From contig NZ_JACVZC010000024.1 in assembly GCF_016658545.1 (NCBI RefSeq), positions 1 through 62,867 on the forward strand: 62,867 nucleotides of DNA. The letters run 5' to 3'. This DNA comes from Pseudomonas sp. S37 (lineage in GTDB: Bacteria; Pseudomonadota; Gammaproteobacteria; Pseudomonadales; Pseudomonadaceae). The notes below the pieces were generated by a model. That model worked only from the letters and a program-made list of their open reading frames with translations, was not told the origin of the DNA and searched no databases. Of this stretch, positions 49,591 through 58,146 are shown in pieces (within the stretch, counting starts at the first letter, position 1; every line of letters starts with the position of its first letter). The position numbers and the translations under genes are program-made.

Positions 49591-50538
49591 ATGAAAGGTT
49601 CACCCTCGCTGTTGTTGGCTGCGTTGTTGTCTGCGCCGCTACTGGCCCAGGCCGCCGAACCCGAGCAATGCCAGACGGTACGCTTCTCGGATGTCGGCTG
49701 GACCGACATCACGGTCACCACCGCGACCACCAGCGTTGTGCTCGAAGCCCTGGGCTACAAGACCCACACCACCATGATCTCGGTACCGGTGACCTACAAG
49801 TCGCTGGCCACCGGCAAGGACCTGGACGTGTTTCTCGGCAACTGGATGCCGACCATGGAGAACGACATCAAGCAATACCGCGACGCTGGCACGGTGGAGA
49901 CCGTGCGCGCCAACCTGGAAAACGCCAAGTACACCCTGGCCGTGCCCCAGGCGCTGTACGACAAGGGCCTGAAGGATTTCAGCGACATTCCCAAGTTCAA
50001 GAAGGAACTGGACGGCAAGATCTACGGCATCGAGCCCGGCAACGATGGCAACCGCACCATCCAGAGCATGATCGACAAAAACGCCTTCGGCCTGAAGGAC
50101 GCCGGGTTCAAGATCGTCCAGTCCAGCGAGGCCGGCATGCTGTCGCAGGTTGACCGCGCACAGAAGCGTGGTGAAGCGCTGGTGTTCCTCGGCTGGGAAC
50201 CGCACCCGATGAACACCCGCTTCAAGATGCAGTACCTGACCGGCGGGGACGATTTCTTCGGCCCCGACTTCGGCAAGGCGACCGTATTGACCAACACCCG
50301 CAAGGGCTATGTGCAGGAGTGCAGCAACGTTGGCCAACTGTTGAAGAACCTGTCGTTCGAGCTCAAGGATGAAAGCACCATGATGGGCTATGTCCTGGAC
50401 GACAAGATGAAACCAGAGGCCGCTGCCAAGAAATGGCTCAAGGACAACCCAGGCAAGCTGGACGCCTGGCTGGCCGGCGTTACCACCGTGGATGGCAAAC
50501 CCGGCCTGGAGGCGGCCAAGGCCAAGCTCACGCAATAA
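49591..50538 (+). CDS. cbcX: Choline/betaine-binding protein CbcX
   Basis: Periplasmic quaternary-amine-binding protein, 315 residues, Sec signal MKGSPSLLLAALLSAPLLAQA. QAC family landmarks: VRFSDVGWTDITVTTATT, DVFLGNWMPTME, YGIEPGNDGNRTIQ and VFLGWEPHPMNT. It is a paralogue of CaiX with clearly alignable motifs. CAGGAG precedes the ATG. A strong stem-loop separates it from the permease gene, probably keeping the binding protein in excess. Confidence 0.92.
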   Translation: MKGSPSLLLAALLSAPLLAQAAEPEQCQTVRFSDVGWTDITVTTATTSVVLEALGYKTHTTMISVPVTYKSLATGKDLDVFLGNWMPTMENDIKQYRDAGTVETVRANLENAKYTLAVPQALYDKGLKDFSDIPKFKKELDGKIYGIEPGNDGNRTIQSMIDKNAFGLKDAGFKIVQSSEAGMLSQVDRAQKRGEALVFLGWEPHPMNTRFKMQYLTGGDDFFGPDFGKATVLTNTRKGYVQECSNVGQLLKNLSFELKDESTMMGYVLDDKMKPEAAAKKWLKDNPGKLDAWLAGVTTVDGKPGLEAAKAKLTQ

Positions 50539-50561
50539 CGAAATACGCAGTAGCGCTACCT

Positions 50562-50585
50562 CGGGGCAGGACCGTGCCTGCCCCG
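50562..50585 (+). terminator. Stem-loop between cbcX and cbcW
   Basis: CGGGGCAGG (50562-50570) pairs perfectly with CCTGCCCCG (50577-50585) around ACCGTG, followed by GGTTGATTTC. It could partly terminate transcription or protect the cbcX message. Confidence 0.65.
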
Positions 50586-50622
50586 GGTTGATTTCAATCT
50601 ACGCAGGTGGAAGCTCGCTATC

Positions 50623-51468
50623 ATGCTTATCGATCAGAAAATACCCTTGGGGCAGTACATCGCGTCGTTCGTCGAATGGCTGACCCAGAACGGCGCGAAC
50701 TACTTCGACGCCATCGCGCAAGGCCTGGAGTTCATGATCCATGGCGTCACCAGTGCCCTGACCTGGTTCAACCCTTTTGTCCTCATCGCCCTGTTTGCTG
50801 CCCTGGCCCACCTGATCCAGCGCAAGTGGGCGCTGACCGTGTTCGTTGCGCTGTCGTTCCTGCTGATCCTCAACCTGGGGTACTGGCAGGAAACCATGGA
50901 AACCCTGGCCCAGGTGACCTTCGCCACGGTGGTGTGCGTGGCCATCGGCGTGCCGCTGGGCATCGTCGCGGCGCACAAGCCGATGTTCTACACCGCCATG
51001 CGCCCGGTACTCGACCTGATGCAGACGGTACCCACCTTCGTCTACCTGATCCCTACCCTGACCCTGTTCGGCCTGGGCGTGGTGCCGGGGCTGATCTCGA
51101 CCGTGGTGTTCGCCATTGCCGCGCCCATCCGCCTTACCTACCTGGGCATCTGCGACGTGCCACAAGAGCTGATGGACGCCGGCAAAGCGTTCGGCTGCTC
51201 GCGGCGCCAGCTGCTGACCCGTATCGAACTGCCGCACGCGATGCCGAGCATCGCCGCCGGCGTTACCCAGTGCATCATGCTGTCGCTGTCGATGGTGGTG
51301 ATTGCCGCCCTGGTCGGCGCTGACGGCCTGGGCAAACCTGTGGTCAACGCACTGAACACCGCCGATATTTCCCTGGGCTTCGAAGCGGGCCTGGCGATCG
51401 TGCTGCTGGCGATCATGCTCGACCGTATCTGCAAGCAACCGGAGCTGCCGGTAAGGGGTGAAGCATGA
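50623..51468 (+). CDS. cbcW: Choline/betaine ABC transporter permease CbcW
   Basis: Inner-membrane permease of 281 residues, ProW type, with about six hydrophobic segments. The EAA-like coupling loop is in DAGKAFGCSRRQLLTRIELPHAMPSIAAG. It forms the channel shared by CbcX, CaiX and probably BetX. Its stop overlaps the CbcV start by four bases (ATGA, 51465-51468). Confidence 0.93.
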   Translation: MLIDQKIPLGQYIASFVEWLTQNGANYFDAIAQGLEFMIHGVTSALTWFNPFVLIALFAALAHLIQRKWALTVFVALSFLLILNLGYWQETMETLAQVTFATVVCVAIGVPLGIVAAHKPMFYTAMRPVLDLMQTVPTFVYLIPTLTLFGLGVVPGLISTVVFAIAAPIRLTYLGICDVPQELMDAGKAFGCSRRQLLTRIELPHAMPSIAAGVTQCIMLSLSMVVIAALVGADGLGKPVVNALNTADISLGFEAGLAIVLLAIMLDRICKQPELPVRGEA

Positions 51469-52643
51469 GCATCATTCGTTTCGAAGACGTCGACGTCATC
51501 TTCTCCAACAAGCCACGCGAGGCACTGGCGCTGCTGGACAAAGGCCAGACCCGCGAGCAGATCCTCAAGCAGACTGGCCTGGTGGTCGGCGTCGAAAAGG
51601 CCAACCTGGACATCCAGAAGGGCGAGATCTGCGTACTGATGGGCTTGTCCGGTTCAGGCAAGTCGAGCCTGCTGCGCTGCATCAACGGCCTGAACACCGT
51701 CAGCCGCGGCAAGCTGTTTGTCGAACATGAAGGCAAACACATCGACATTGCCCACTGCACCCCGGCCGAGCTGAAGATGATGCGCACCAAGCGCATTGCC
51801 ATGGTGTTCCAGAAGTTCGCCCTGATGCCCTGGCTGACGGTGCGCGAGAACATCAGCTTTGGCCTGGAAATGCAGGGCCGCCCGGAAAAGGAACGGCGCA
51901 AACTGGTCGACGAAAAGCTTGAGCTGGTAGGCCTGACCCAGTGGCGCAACAAGAAGCCGGACGAGTTGTCGGGCGGCATGCAGCAGCGCGTAGGCCTGGC
52001 CCGGGCGCTGGCGATGGATGCCGACATCCTGCTGATGGACGAACCGTTCTCGGCCCTGGACCCGCTGATCCGCCAGGGCCTGCAGGACGAACTGCTGGGC
52101 CTGCAGGCCAAACTGAGCAAAACCATCGTGTTCGTCAGCCACGACCTGGACGAGGCGCTGAAGCTGGGTAGCCGCATTGCGATCATGAAGGACGGGCGGA
52201 TCATCCAGTACAGCAAGCCGGAAGAGATCGTGCTGAACCCGGCCGACGAGTATGTGCGCACCTTCGTCGCCCACACCAACCCGTTGAACGTGCTGTGCGG
52301 CCGCAGCCTGATGCGCAGCCTGGACAATTGCAAACGGGTTAATGGCTCGGTGTGCCTGGACCCGGGTGGCGATTCGTGGCTGGACCTGGGCGAAGGCAAC
52401 TCGATCAAGCGCGCACGCCAAGGGCAGAACGGGCTGGAGATGCAGAACTGGGCGCCGGGGCAATCGGTGGAGGGGCTGGGGCGCCGGCCTACGCTGGTGC
52501 ATGCGGATATTGGCATGCGTGAGGCACTGCAGATTCGTTACCAGACCGGCAACAAGCTGGTGCTGCAGGAGAACGACAAAATGGTCGGGATTCTGGGGGA
52601 TACCGAGCTGTATCACGCGTTGCTCGGCAAGAATCACGGGTGA
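51465..52643 (+). CDS. cbcV: Choline/betaine ABC transporter ATPase CbcV
   Basis: 392-residue ATPase, ProV type. Walker A MGLSGSGKSSLLR, signature LSGGMQQRVGLARAL, Walker B ILLMDEPFSALDP. An N-terminal extension (about 60 residues) and a C-terminal regulatory tail of some 130 residues replace the tandem CBS region seen in osmotic ProV. Substrates are choline, betaine and carnitine for catabolism. Last gene of cbcXWV. Confidence 0.94.
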   Translation: MSIIRFEDVDVIFSNKPREALALLDKGQTREQILKQTGLVVGVEKANLDIQKGEICVLMGLSGSGKSSLLRCINGLNTVSRGKLFVEHEGKHIDIAHCTPAELKMMRTKRIAMVFQKFALMPWLTVRENISFGLEMQGRPEKERRKLVDEKLELVGLTQWRNKKPDELSGGMQQRVGLARALAMDADILLMDEPFSALDPLIRQGLQDELLGLQAKLSKTIVFVSHDLDEALKLGSRIAIMKDGRIIQYSKPEEIVLNPADEYVRTFVAHTNPLNVLCGRSLMRSLDNCKRVNGSVCLDPGGDSWLDLGEGNSIKRARQGQNGLEMQNWAPGQSVEGLGRRPTLVHADIGMREALQIRYQTGNKLVLQENDKMVGILGDTELYHALLGKNHG

Positions 52644-52649
52644 TGCCAT

Positions 52650-52774
52650 TGGGGCCGCGTTGCGGCCCATCGCGACACAAGGCCGCTCCTACAGGGGAAC
52701 GCGTAACCATCTGGTAAACGCGTATCCCTGTAGGAGCGGCCTTGTGTCGCGATAGGAGGGCGAAGCCCTCCCGG
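52650..52774. repeat. REP pair, class B
   Basis: Inverted pair between cbcV and hisF, with GGGGCCGCGTTGCGGCCC on the left and GGAGGGCGAAGCCCTCC on the right. Confidence 0.9.
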
Positions 52775-52781
52775 CGGTCTG

Positions 52782-53552
52782 TCAGCGAACGACGATCCCG
52801 CGCGAAGCCATATAGGCCTTAGCCTCCGGCACCGTATACTCGCCAAAGTGGAAGATACTGGCCGCCAGCACCGCGCTGGCATGCCCTTCCAGAATGCCGT
52901 CAGCCAGGTGCTGCAGGTTACCCACCCCGCCCGAAGCAATCACCGGAATCCCCAGCGCATCACTGATGGCGCGGGTAACACCCAGGTCGAAGCCGTTCTT
53001 CATGCCGTCCTGGTCCATGCTGGTCAGCAGGATCTCACCGGCACCCAGGCCTTCCATCTTCTTCGCCCACTCCACGGCATCCAGCCCGGTCGGCTTGCGC
53101 CCACCGTGGGTGAAGATCTCCCAACGAGGCTCTTCACCCGGCCCGGACACCTTCTTGGCATCGATGGCAACCACGATGCACTGCGAACCGAAACGGTCCG
53201 CCGCCTCACCCACGAACTCCGGGTTGAACACCGCCGCCGTGTTGATCGAAACCTTGTCGGCACCGGCATTGAGCAGGTTGCGGATGTCCTGCACGGTGCG
53301 CACGCCACCGCCCACGGTCAGCGGGATGAACACCTGGCTGGCCATGCGCTCGACGGTATGCAGGGTAGTGTCGCGGCCATCGACGCTGGCGGTGATGTCG
53401 AGGAAGGTGATTTCGTCGGCACCTTGCTCGTTGTAGCGACGGGCGATTTCCACCGGGTCGCCGGCATCACGGATGTTCTCGAACTTGACGCCCTTGACCA
53501 CCCGGCCGTTGTCCACGTCCAGGCAAGGGATGATGCGCTTGGCCAGTGCCAT
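52782..53552 (-). CDS. hisF: Imidazole glycerol phosphate synthase cyclase subunit
   Basis: 256-residue TIM barrel that joins ammonia from HisH to the ribulosyl intermediate, giving imidazole glycerol phosphate and AICAR. Catalytic Asp residues are in [14 protein letters not shown] and [12 protein letters not shown]. The start MALAKRI at 53552 is the family's; the longer frame is unsupported. It follows hisA by 10 bp in the hisB-hisH-DUF2164-hisA-hisF operon. Confidence 0.97.
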   Translation of the reverse strand: MALAKRIIPCLDVDNGRVVKGVKFENIRDAGDPVEIARRYNEQGADEITFLDITASVDGRDTTLHTVERMASQVFIPLTVGGGVRTVQDIRNLLNAGADKVSINTAAVFNPEFVGEAADRFGSQCIVVAIDAKKVSGPGEEPRWEIFTHGGRKPTGLDAVEWAKKMEGLGAGEILLTSMDQDGMKNGFDLGVTRAISDALGIPVIASGGVGNLQHLADGILEGHASAVLAASIFHFGEYTVPEAKAYMASRGIVVR

Positions 53553-53562
53553 GGTTAAGTCC

Positions 53563-54300
53563 TCAGCCTTGGTAGTTGTCGCAGAAGGCCTGGGCCTCGG
53601 CGACATCGAGGGTGCCTTCGTAGATGGCACGGCCGGTAATGGCACCAACGATGCCCGGGGCCTTGGCGTCCAGCAGGGCCTTGATGTCGCCCAGGTTGTG
53701 GATGCCGCCCGAGGCGATCACCGGAATGCGCGTGGCTTCGGCCAGGGCTTTGGTGAAGGGCACGTTGCACCCTTGCATCATGCCGTCCTTGGCGATGTCG
53801 GTGTAGACGATCGCCGAGACGCCATCGGCCTCGAAACGCTTGGCCAGGTCGATGACCTGCACCGAGCTCACTTCAGCCCAGCCATCGGTAGCAACGAAGC
53901 CGTCCTTGGCGTCCAGGCCAACGATCACCTTGCCCGGGAAGGCCTTGCACGCTTCGGCGACGAATTCTGGCTGCTTGACCGCCTTGGTGCCGATGATCAC
54001 GTAGCTGACGCCGGCCTTGACGTAGTGTTCGATGGTTTCCAGCGAGCGGATGCCACCGCCGATCTGGATCGGCAGGGTGGGGTAGCGCTTGGCGATGGCG
54101 GTGACCACTTCACCGTTGACCGGCTGGCCTTCGAAGGCGCCGTTGAGGTCGACCAGGTGCAGGCGGCGGCAGCCACCCTCGACCCACTTGGCGGCCATGC
54201 TCACCGGGTCGTCGGAAAATACCGTGGAGTCTTCCATGCGGCCCTGGCGCAGGCGCACGCAAGCACCGTCCTTCAGATCGATAGCGGGGATAATCAGCAT
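53563..54300 (-). CDS. hisA: ProFAR isomerase HisA
   Basis: 245-residue half-repeat TIM barrel catalysing the Amadori rearrangement before the HisFH step of histidine synthesis. [20 protein letters not shown] contains the catalytic Asp; the second Asp is in [14 protein letters not shown]. The gene is 27 bp behind the DUF2164 gene. Confidence 0.97.
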   Translation of the reverse strand: MLIIPAIDLKDGACVRLRQGRMEDSTVFSDDPVSMAAKWVEGGCRRLHLVDLNGAFEGQPVNGEVVTAIAKRYPTLPIQIGGGIRSLETIEHYVKAGVSYVIIGTKAVKQPEFVAEACKAFPGKVIVGLDAKDGFVATDGWAEVSSVQVIDLAKRFEADGVSAIVYTDIAKDGMMQGCNVPFTKALAEATRIPVIASGGIHNLGDIKALLDAKAPGIVGAITGRAIYEGTLDVAEAQAFCDNYQG

Positions 54301-54327
54301 CTTGGGAACCTGTCTGTTCTTGGGGTT

Positions 54328-54588
54328 TCAGGGCTTCTCGAGCGCCCACAGATCGCTTTCGATGCTCTCGAACCGCTCCTTGAGGTGCAGCTGAACATCG
54401 GCAATCGCCCTGTTGTAGTAAAGGGGTGCAATTTCTTTGCTGAACAGCTCAAGGACCTCGGCCACCTCGAACGACCCCAGTTCCAGCTCGAAACGGTCTT
54501 CGAGAAAGCGCTTGAGCGTGTGCAACGCATCACGCTCCTGCTCGGGGGCCAGGGTAAGGACCGGGGCCTTGGTCTTTGACTTGCTCAT
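54328..54588 (-). CDS. DUF2164 family protein
   Basis: 86-residue acidic, helical protein of unknown function (ERDALHTLKRFLEDRFELELGSFEVAEVLELF). It sits directly between hisH and hisA with no gap after hisH, and the same insertion occurs in other Pseudomonas his operons, from memory. No membrane segment or catalytic motif is visible; a regulatory or chaperone role would be speculation. Confidence 0.82.
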   Translation of the reverse strand: MSKSKTKAPVLTLAPEQERDALHTLKRFLEDRFELELGSFEVAEVLELFSKEIAPLYYNRAIADVQLHLKERFESIESDLWALEKP

Positions 54589-55227
54589 TTACCAGCGCCC
54601 GTCCCAGGCGACGAAGTTCTGCAGCAGTTGCAGGCCATGGGTATGGCTCTTCTCCGGGTGGAACTGCACGGCAAAGCGCGAGCCATCGGCCAGCGCGGCG
54701 GCGAAATCGACGCCATAGTGGCCGCGGCCGACCACCTGGCCCGGCTTGCCGGCATTGATGTAGTAACTGTGCACGAAGTAGAAACGTGCGCGGTCAGGGA
54801 TGTCGTGCCACAGCGGGTGGTCGATGGTCTGGCTGACTTCGTTCCAGCCCATGTGCGGCACCTTCAGGTGCTCGCCGTCTTCTTGCAGGTCTTTGCCGAA
54901 GAAACGCACCTGGCCGGGGAACAGGCCGATGCAGTCGACGCCGGTGTTTTCCTCGCTGTGCTCCAGCAGCGCCTGCATACCCACGCAGATACCGAGGAAC
55001 GGGCGGTCCTGGCTGACTTCACGCACCAGGCTGTCGAAGCCCAGGCGGCGGATTTCGGCCATGCAGTCACGAATCGCGCCTACGCCCGGGAACACCACGC
55101 GGTCAGCTTCGCGAATGACCGCGGCATCACTGGTGACCAGCACTTTACCGGCACCTACGTGCTCAAGCGCCTTGGCCACCGAGTGCAGGTTGCCCATGCC
55201 ATAGTCGATTACGGCTACCGTCTGCAT
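54589..55227 (-). CDS. hisH: Imidazole glycerol phosphate synthase glutaminase subunit
   Basis: 212-residue class I glutamine amidotransferase supplying ammonia to HisF. The nucleophile Cys is in [17 protein letters not shown], and the His-Glu pair in [14 protein letters not shown]. It abuts hisB (stop at 55228) and the DUF2164 gene. Confidence 0.97.
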   Translation of the reverse strand: MQTVAVIDYGMGNLHSVAKALEHVGAGKVLVTSDAAVIREADRVVFPGVGAIRDCMAEIRRLGFDSLVREVSQDRPFLGICVGMQALLEHSEENTGVDCIGLFPGQVRFFGKDLQEDGEHLKVPHMGWNEVSQTIDHPLWHDIPDRARFYFVHSYYINAGKPGQVVGRGHYGVDFAAALADGSRFAVQFHPEKSHTHGLQLLQNFVAWDGRW

Positions 55228-55821
55228 TTACAGGCACCCTTTGGTGGACGGCATCTGGCCGGCCATGCGCTCGTCAAGGGTGACAGCCATGCGCAGCGCG
55301 CGGCCGAAAGCCTTGAACACGGTTTCGATCTGGTGGTGGGTGTTGTGGCCACGCAGGTTGTCGATGTGCAGGGTCACCAGGGCGTGGTTGACGAAGCCCT
55401 GGAAGAACTCCTGGAACAGGTCGACATCGAAGCCGCCGACGCTGGCACGGGTGTACGGCACATGCATCTGCAGGCCTGGGCGGCCAGAGAAGTCGATGAC
55501 CACGCGCGACAGCGCTTCGTCCAGCGGCACGTAGGCGTGGCCGTAGCGGAAGATGCCTTTCTTGTCACCGATGGCCTGGGCGAATGCCATGCCCAGGGTG
55601 ATCCCGACGTCTTCGACGGTATGGTGATCGTCGATATGCGTGTCACCCTTGCACTCGATATCCAGATCGATCAGCCCATGGCGGGCGATCTGGTCCAGCA
55701 TGTGTTCAAGGAAAGGCACACCGATATCGAATCGGGCCTTGCCACTGCCATCGAGGTTGATCGAGCACTTGACCTGGGTTTCCAGGGTATTGCGCTCGAC
55801 GGAAGCCTTACGTTCGACCAT
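55228..55821 (-). CDS. hisB: Imidazoleglycerol-phosphate dehydratase
   Basis: 197-residue monofunctional dehydratase (not fused to the phosphatase as in E. coli). Metal-binding histidine motifs appear as [26 protein letters not shown] and GHNTHHQIE. The start [10 protein letters not shown] at 55821 gives the standard length; the frame extends 13 residues further upstream without family support. First gene of the his cluster. Confidence 0.97.
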   Translation of the reverse strand: MVERKASVERNTLETQVKCSINLDGSGKARFDIGVPFLEHMLDQIARHGLIDLDIECKGDTHIDDHHTVEDVGITLGMAFAQAIGDKKGIFRYGHAYVPLDEALSRVVIDFSGRPGLQMHVPYTRASVGGFDVDLFQEFFQGFVNHALVTLHIDNLRGHNTHHQIETVFKAFGRALRMAVTLDERMAGQMPSTKGCL

Positions 55822-55960
55822 CACCAGCTCCGCAAAATCATTGGGCGAAAAGGGCTCCATTATAGGCCCAGAACGCGCCAGCTTGAAACGCGGATGACAT
55901 ATGGCAAAGCGAGGAATTGCGGGGGGTTGATAGCGCTACAGGTCTATACAACCGCGTAAT

Positions 55961-56096
55961 TGGGGCTGCTTTGCAGCCCATCGCGACACAAGGCCGCTCC
56001 CACAGGGACCGTGCAACCCTGAAGCTTACGCGGTCCCTGTGGGAGCGGCCTTGCCGGGGCGCCGGACCGGTCGGAAAGGGGCGCAAAGCGCCCCCA
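55961..56096. repeat. REP pair, class B
   Basis: Inverted pair between hisB and the MFS gene, the right arm with the GGGGCGCCGGACCGGTC variant also present at 44254. The other bases of the 295-bp gap (55822-55960) show nothing I can name. Confidence 0.88.
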
Positions 56097-56116
56097 CTGG
56101 CCAGCACAGGATTACA

Positions 56117-57778
56117 TCAGTGGAACAGCACCGCCGTCTTCTGCAGGGTAATCCACACCCCCCAGGCCAACGGCACAACCACCACTGCCCAGGCCAGCAA
56201 CACCAGTGGCAAGCTGCCCGGCGCCGCTTTCCACTCCAGCGAGCGCGCCCCATCGGCGCCTTTGTCATGGCTCAACGCCCGCTCGGCCGCCAGCTCGGCA
56301 TCGCTCATGAAGTGCTTGTCGGCCACCGGCCGCACCAGCATGTTGCAGATAAAGCCCAGCACCAGCAGCCCAGCCAGGATGTACAAGGTCATGTCGTAAG
56401 CCGCCGCGCGCTCCACGCCCGCCGCCAGCTGGTACTCACGCAGGTAGGTGATCAGCACCGGCCCCAGCACCCCGGCTGCTGCCCAGGCGGTCAGCAAGCG
56501 GCCATGAATGGCACCGACCATCTGCGTACCGAACAGGTCGGCCAGGTACGCCGGCACCGTGGCAAAGCCACCGCCATACATCGACAGGATGATGCAGAAC
56601 GCCGCCACGAACAGCGCCACGTTGCCCAGGTGGCCCATGTTCGGCACCAGGCTGTACAAGCCCACGCCCAGGGCGAAGAAGGCGAAATAGGTGTTCTTGC
56701 GGCCGATATAGTCGGAGAACGACGCCCAGAAGAACCGCCCGCCAATGTTGAACAGGCTCAGCAGGCCAGTGAAACCGGCGGCGATCGCGGCAATCTGCGC
56801 CAGCTGGGCAGTGTTCAGCTGGCTGAAGGTCAGTTCGTTGCCCAGCAGTTTGCCGGCGAACACTTCCTGCAGCAGCGGCGAGGCCATGCCGAGAATACCG
56901 ATACCCGCAGACACGTTCAGGCACAGCACCAGCCAGATCAGCGCGAACTGCGGGGTTTTCCAGGCCACGCTGACGTGCACATGGCGGTCGGTCACCATGG
57001 TGTTGCCGGCTTTCTTCAGCGGGGCGGTCCAGCCTTCAGGCTTCCAGCCGGTTGGCGGCACCCGGTAGGCCAAGGCGCCAGCGGTCATGAACACGAAGTA
57101 GATCGCCGCCATGGCGACGAAGCTCTGCCATACCCCCACTTCGTGCTCGTTGCCAAAATGCCCCATCAGCGCGGTGGCCAGCGGTGCACCGACCATCGCC
57201 CCGCCGCCAAAGCCCATGATCGCCATGCCGGTGGCCATGCCGCGTTTGTCCGGGAACCACTTGATCAGGGTCGACACGGGCGAGATATAGCCCAGGCCCA
57301 GGCCGATACCGCCGATAACCCCGGAGCCCAGCCACATCAGCCACAGCTGATGGGTCTTTACACCAATGGCCGAAATCAGCATGCCGCCGCACCAGCACAG
57401 CGCCGAGACCAGGCCGGCCTTGCGTGGGCCGGCGTGCTCCAGCCAGCCACCCAGCACCGCCGCCGAGCAACCGAGGAAGACGAAGAACAGGGTGTAGATC
57501 CAGCTCAGCATCGAGATCGGCCAGTCACACTCGGCGCTGAACAGGCGGGCCACAAAGCCCATGTCTGCGGCGCAGGCGACCGGGGCGGTAATGCCGAGGG
57601 CTTGCGACAAAGGCAGCCAGAACACCGAGAAGCCATAGGCCATGCCGATGCACAGGTGAATGGCCAAGGCCGCTGGCGGGACCAGCCAGCGGTTGAAGCC
57701 CGGGCGGGCGATGATGCGCTCCTTCGACAAGAAGCCCGGCGCACTGGCCGAGGTACCCGTCGCGACGGTAGTGCTCAT
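56117..57778 (-). CDS. OFA-type major facilitator transporter
   Basis: 553-residue inner-membrane carrier of the oxalate/formate antiporter (OFA) branch. About twelve hydrophobic helices; the MFS loop motif appears as GGWLEHAGPRKAGLV and the second half as GGRFFWASFSDYIGRKNTYF. A large loop (about residues 80-105) and an acidic C-terminal cytoplasmic stretch before a final helix pair are characteristic of these long forms. Substrate unknown; carboxylates are the family norm. Flanked by REP pairs. Confidence 0.85.
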   Translation of the reverse strand: MSTTVATGTSASAPGFLSKERIIARPGFNRWLVPPAALAIHLCIGMAYGFSVFWLPLSQALGITAPVACAADMGFVARLFSAECDWPISMLSWIYTLFFVFLGCSAAVLGGWLEHAGPRKAGLVSALCWCGGMLISAIGVKTHQLWLMWLGSGVIGGIGLGLGYISPVSTLIKWFPDKRGMATGMAIMGFGGGAMVGAPLATALMGHFGNEHEVGVWQSFVAMAAIYFVFMTAGALAYRVPPTGWKPEGWTAPLKKAGNTMVTDRHVHVSVAWKTPQFALIWLVLCLNVSAGIGILGMASPLLQEVFAGKLLGNELTFSQLNTAQLAQIAAIAAGFTGLLSLFNIGGRFFWASFSDYIGRKNTYFAFFALGVGLYSLVPNMGHLGNVALFVAAFCIILSMYGGGFATVPAYLADLFGTQMVGAIHGRLLTAWAAAGVLGPVLITYLREYQLAAGVERAAAYDMTLYILAGLLVLGFICNMLVRPVADKHFMSDAELAAERALSHDKGADGARSLEWKAAPGSLPLVLLAWAVVVVPLAWGVWITLQKTAVLFH

Positions 57779-58146
57779 GGATTTGATCCTTTCTTATAGG
57801 GTGGGGGCAGGCAAAGCGGCGCAAGGGTAGCAGCATCAAGTGACGTGAAAGCAATCTGATATCGTGTTTTTTTGCTCGGCTGAAACGGTCCTGTTGCCTG
57901 TTCTGGCCTCTTCGCGGGTGAACCCGCTCCTACAAGGATTGCGTGCCCCTGTAGGAGCGGGTTTACCCGCGAAGAGGCCGGCACAGGCAAAACATTCGGA
58001 ACAAGCAAAATCATGGCTGTCGAAAGCCGTACCCTCTGTTGCAAGCATAGGAAATGTCCTGCATCTCTTGTCGAATACGCAGGGACATACACGGCGGCGC
58101 TATACTCAGCCGCTCGAAATTCAAATCGGACTACAAGGACTCGCCC
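57779..58146. other. Divergent gap between MFS and asmA
   Basis: 368 bp holding a class A REP pair (57905-57988) and, 40 bp before asmA, TATACT (58101-58106) as a likely -10 element without an obvious -35. No gene seen. Confidence 0.5.
57905..57988. repeat. REP pair, class A
   Basis: Inverted pair with TTCGCGGGTGAACCCGCTCC and GAGCGGGTTTACCCGCGAAG arms in the divergent gap before asmA. Confidence 0.92.

Noticed and set aside
2011..57988. Recurring short palindromic units as a CRISPR array
   Set aside because: Units are scattered singly or as inverted pairs between genes, without regular spacers or cas genes; they are REP elements.
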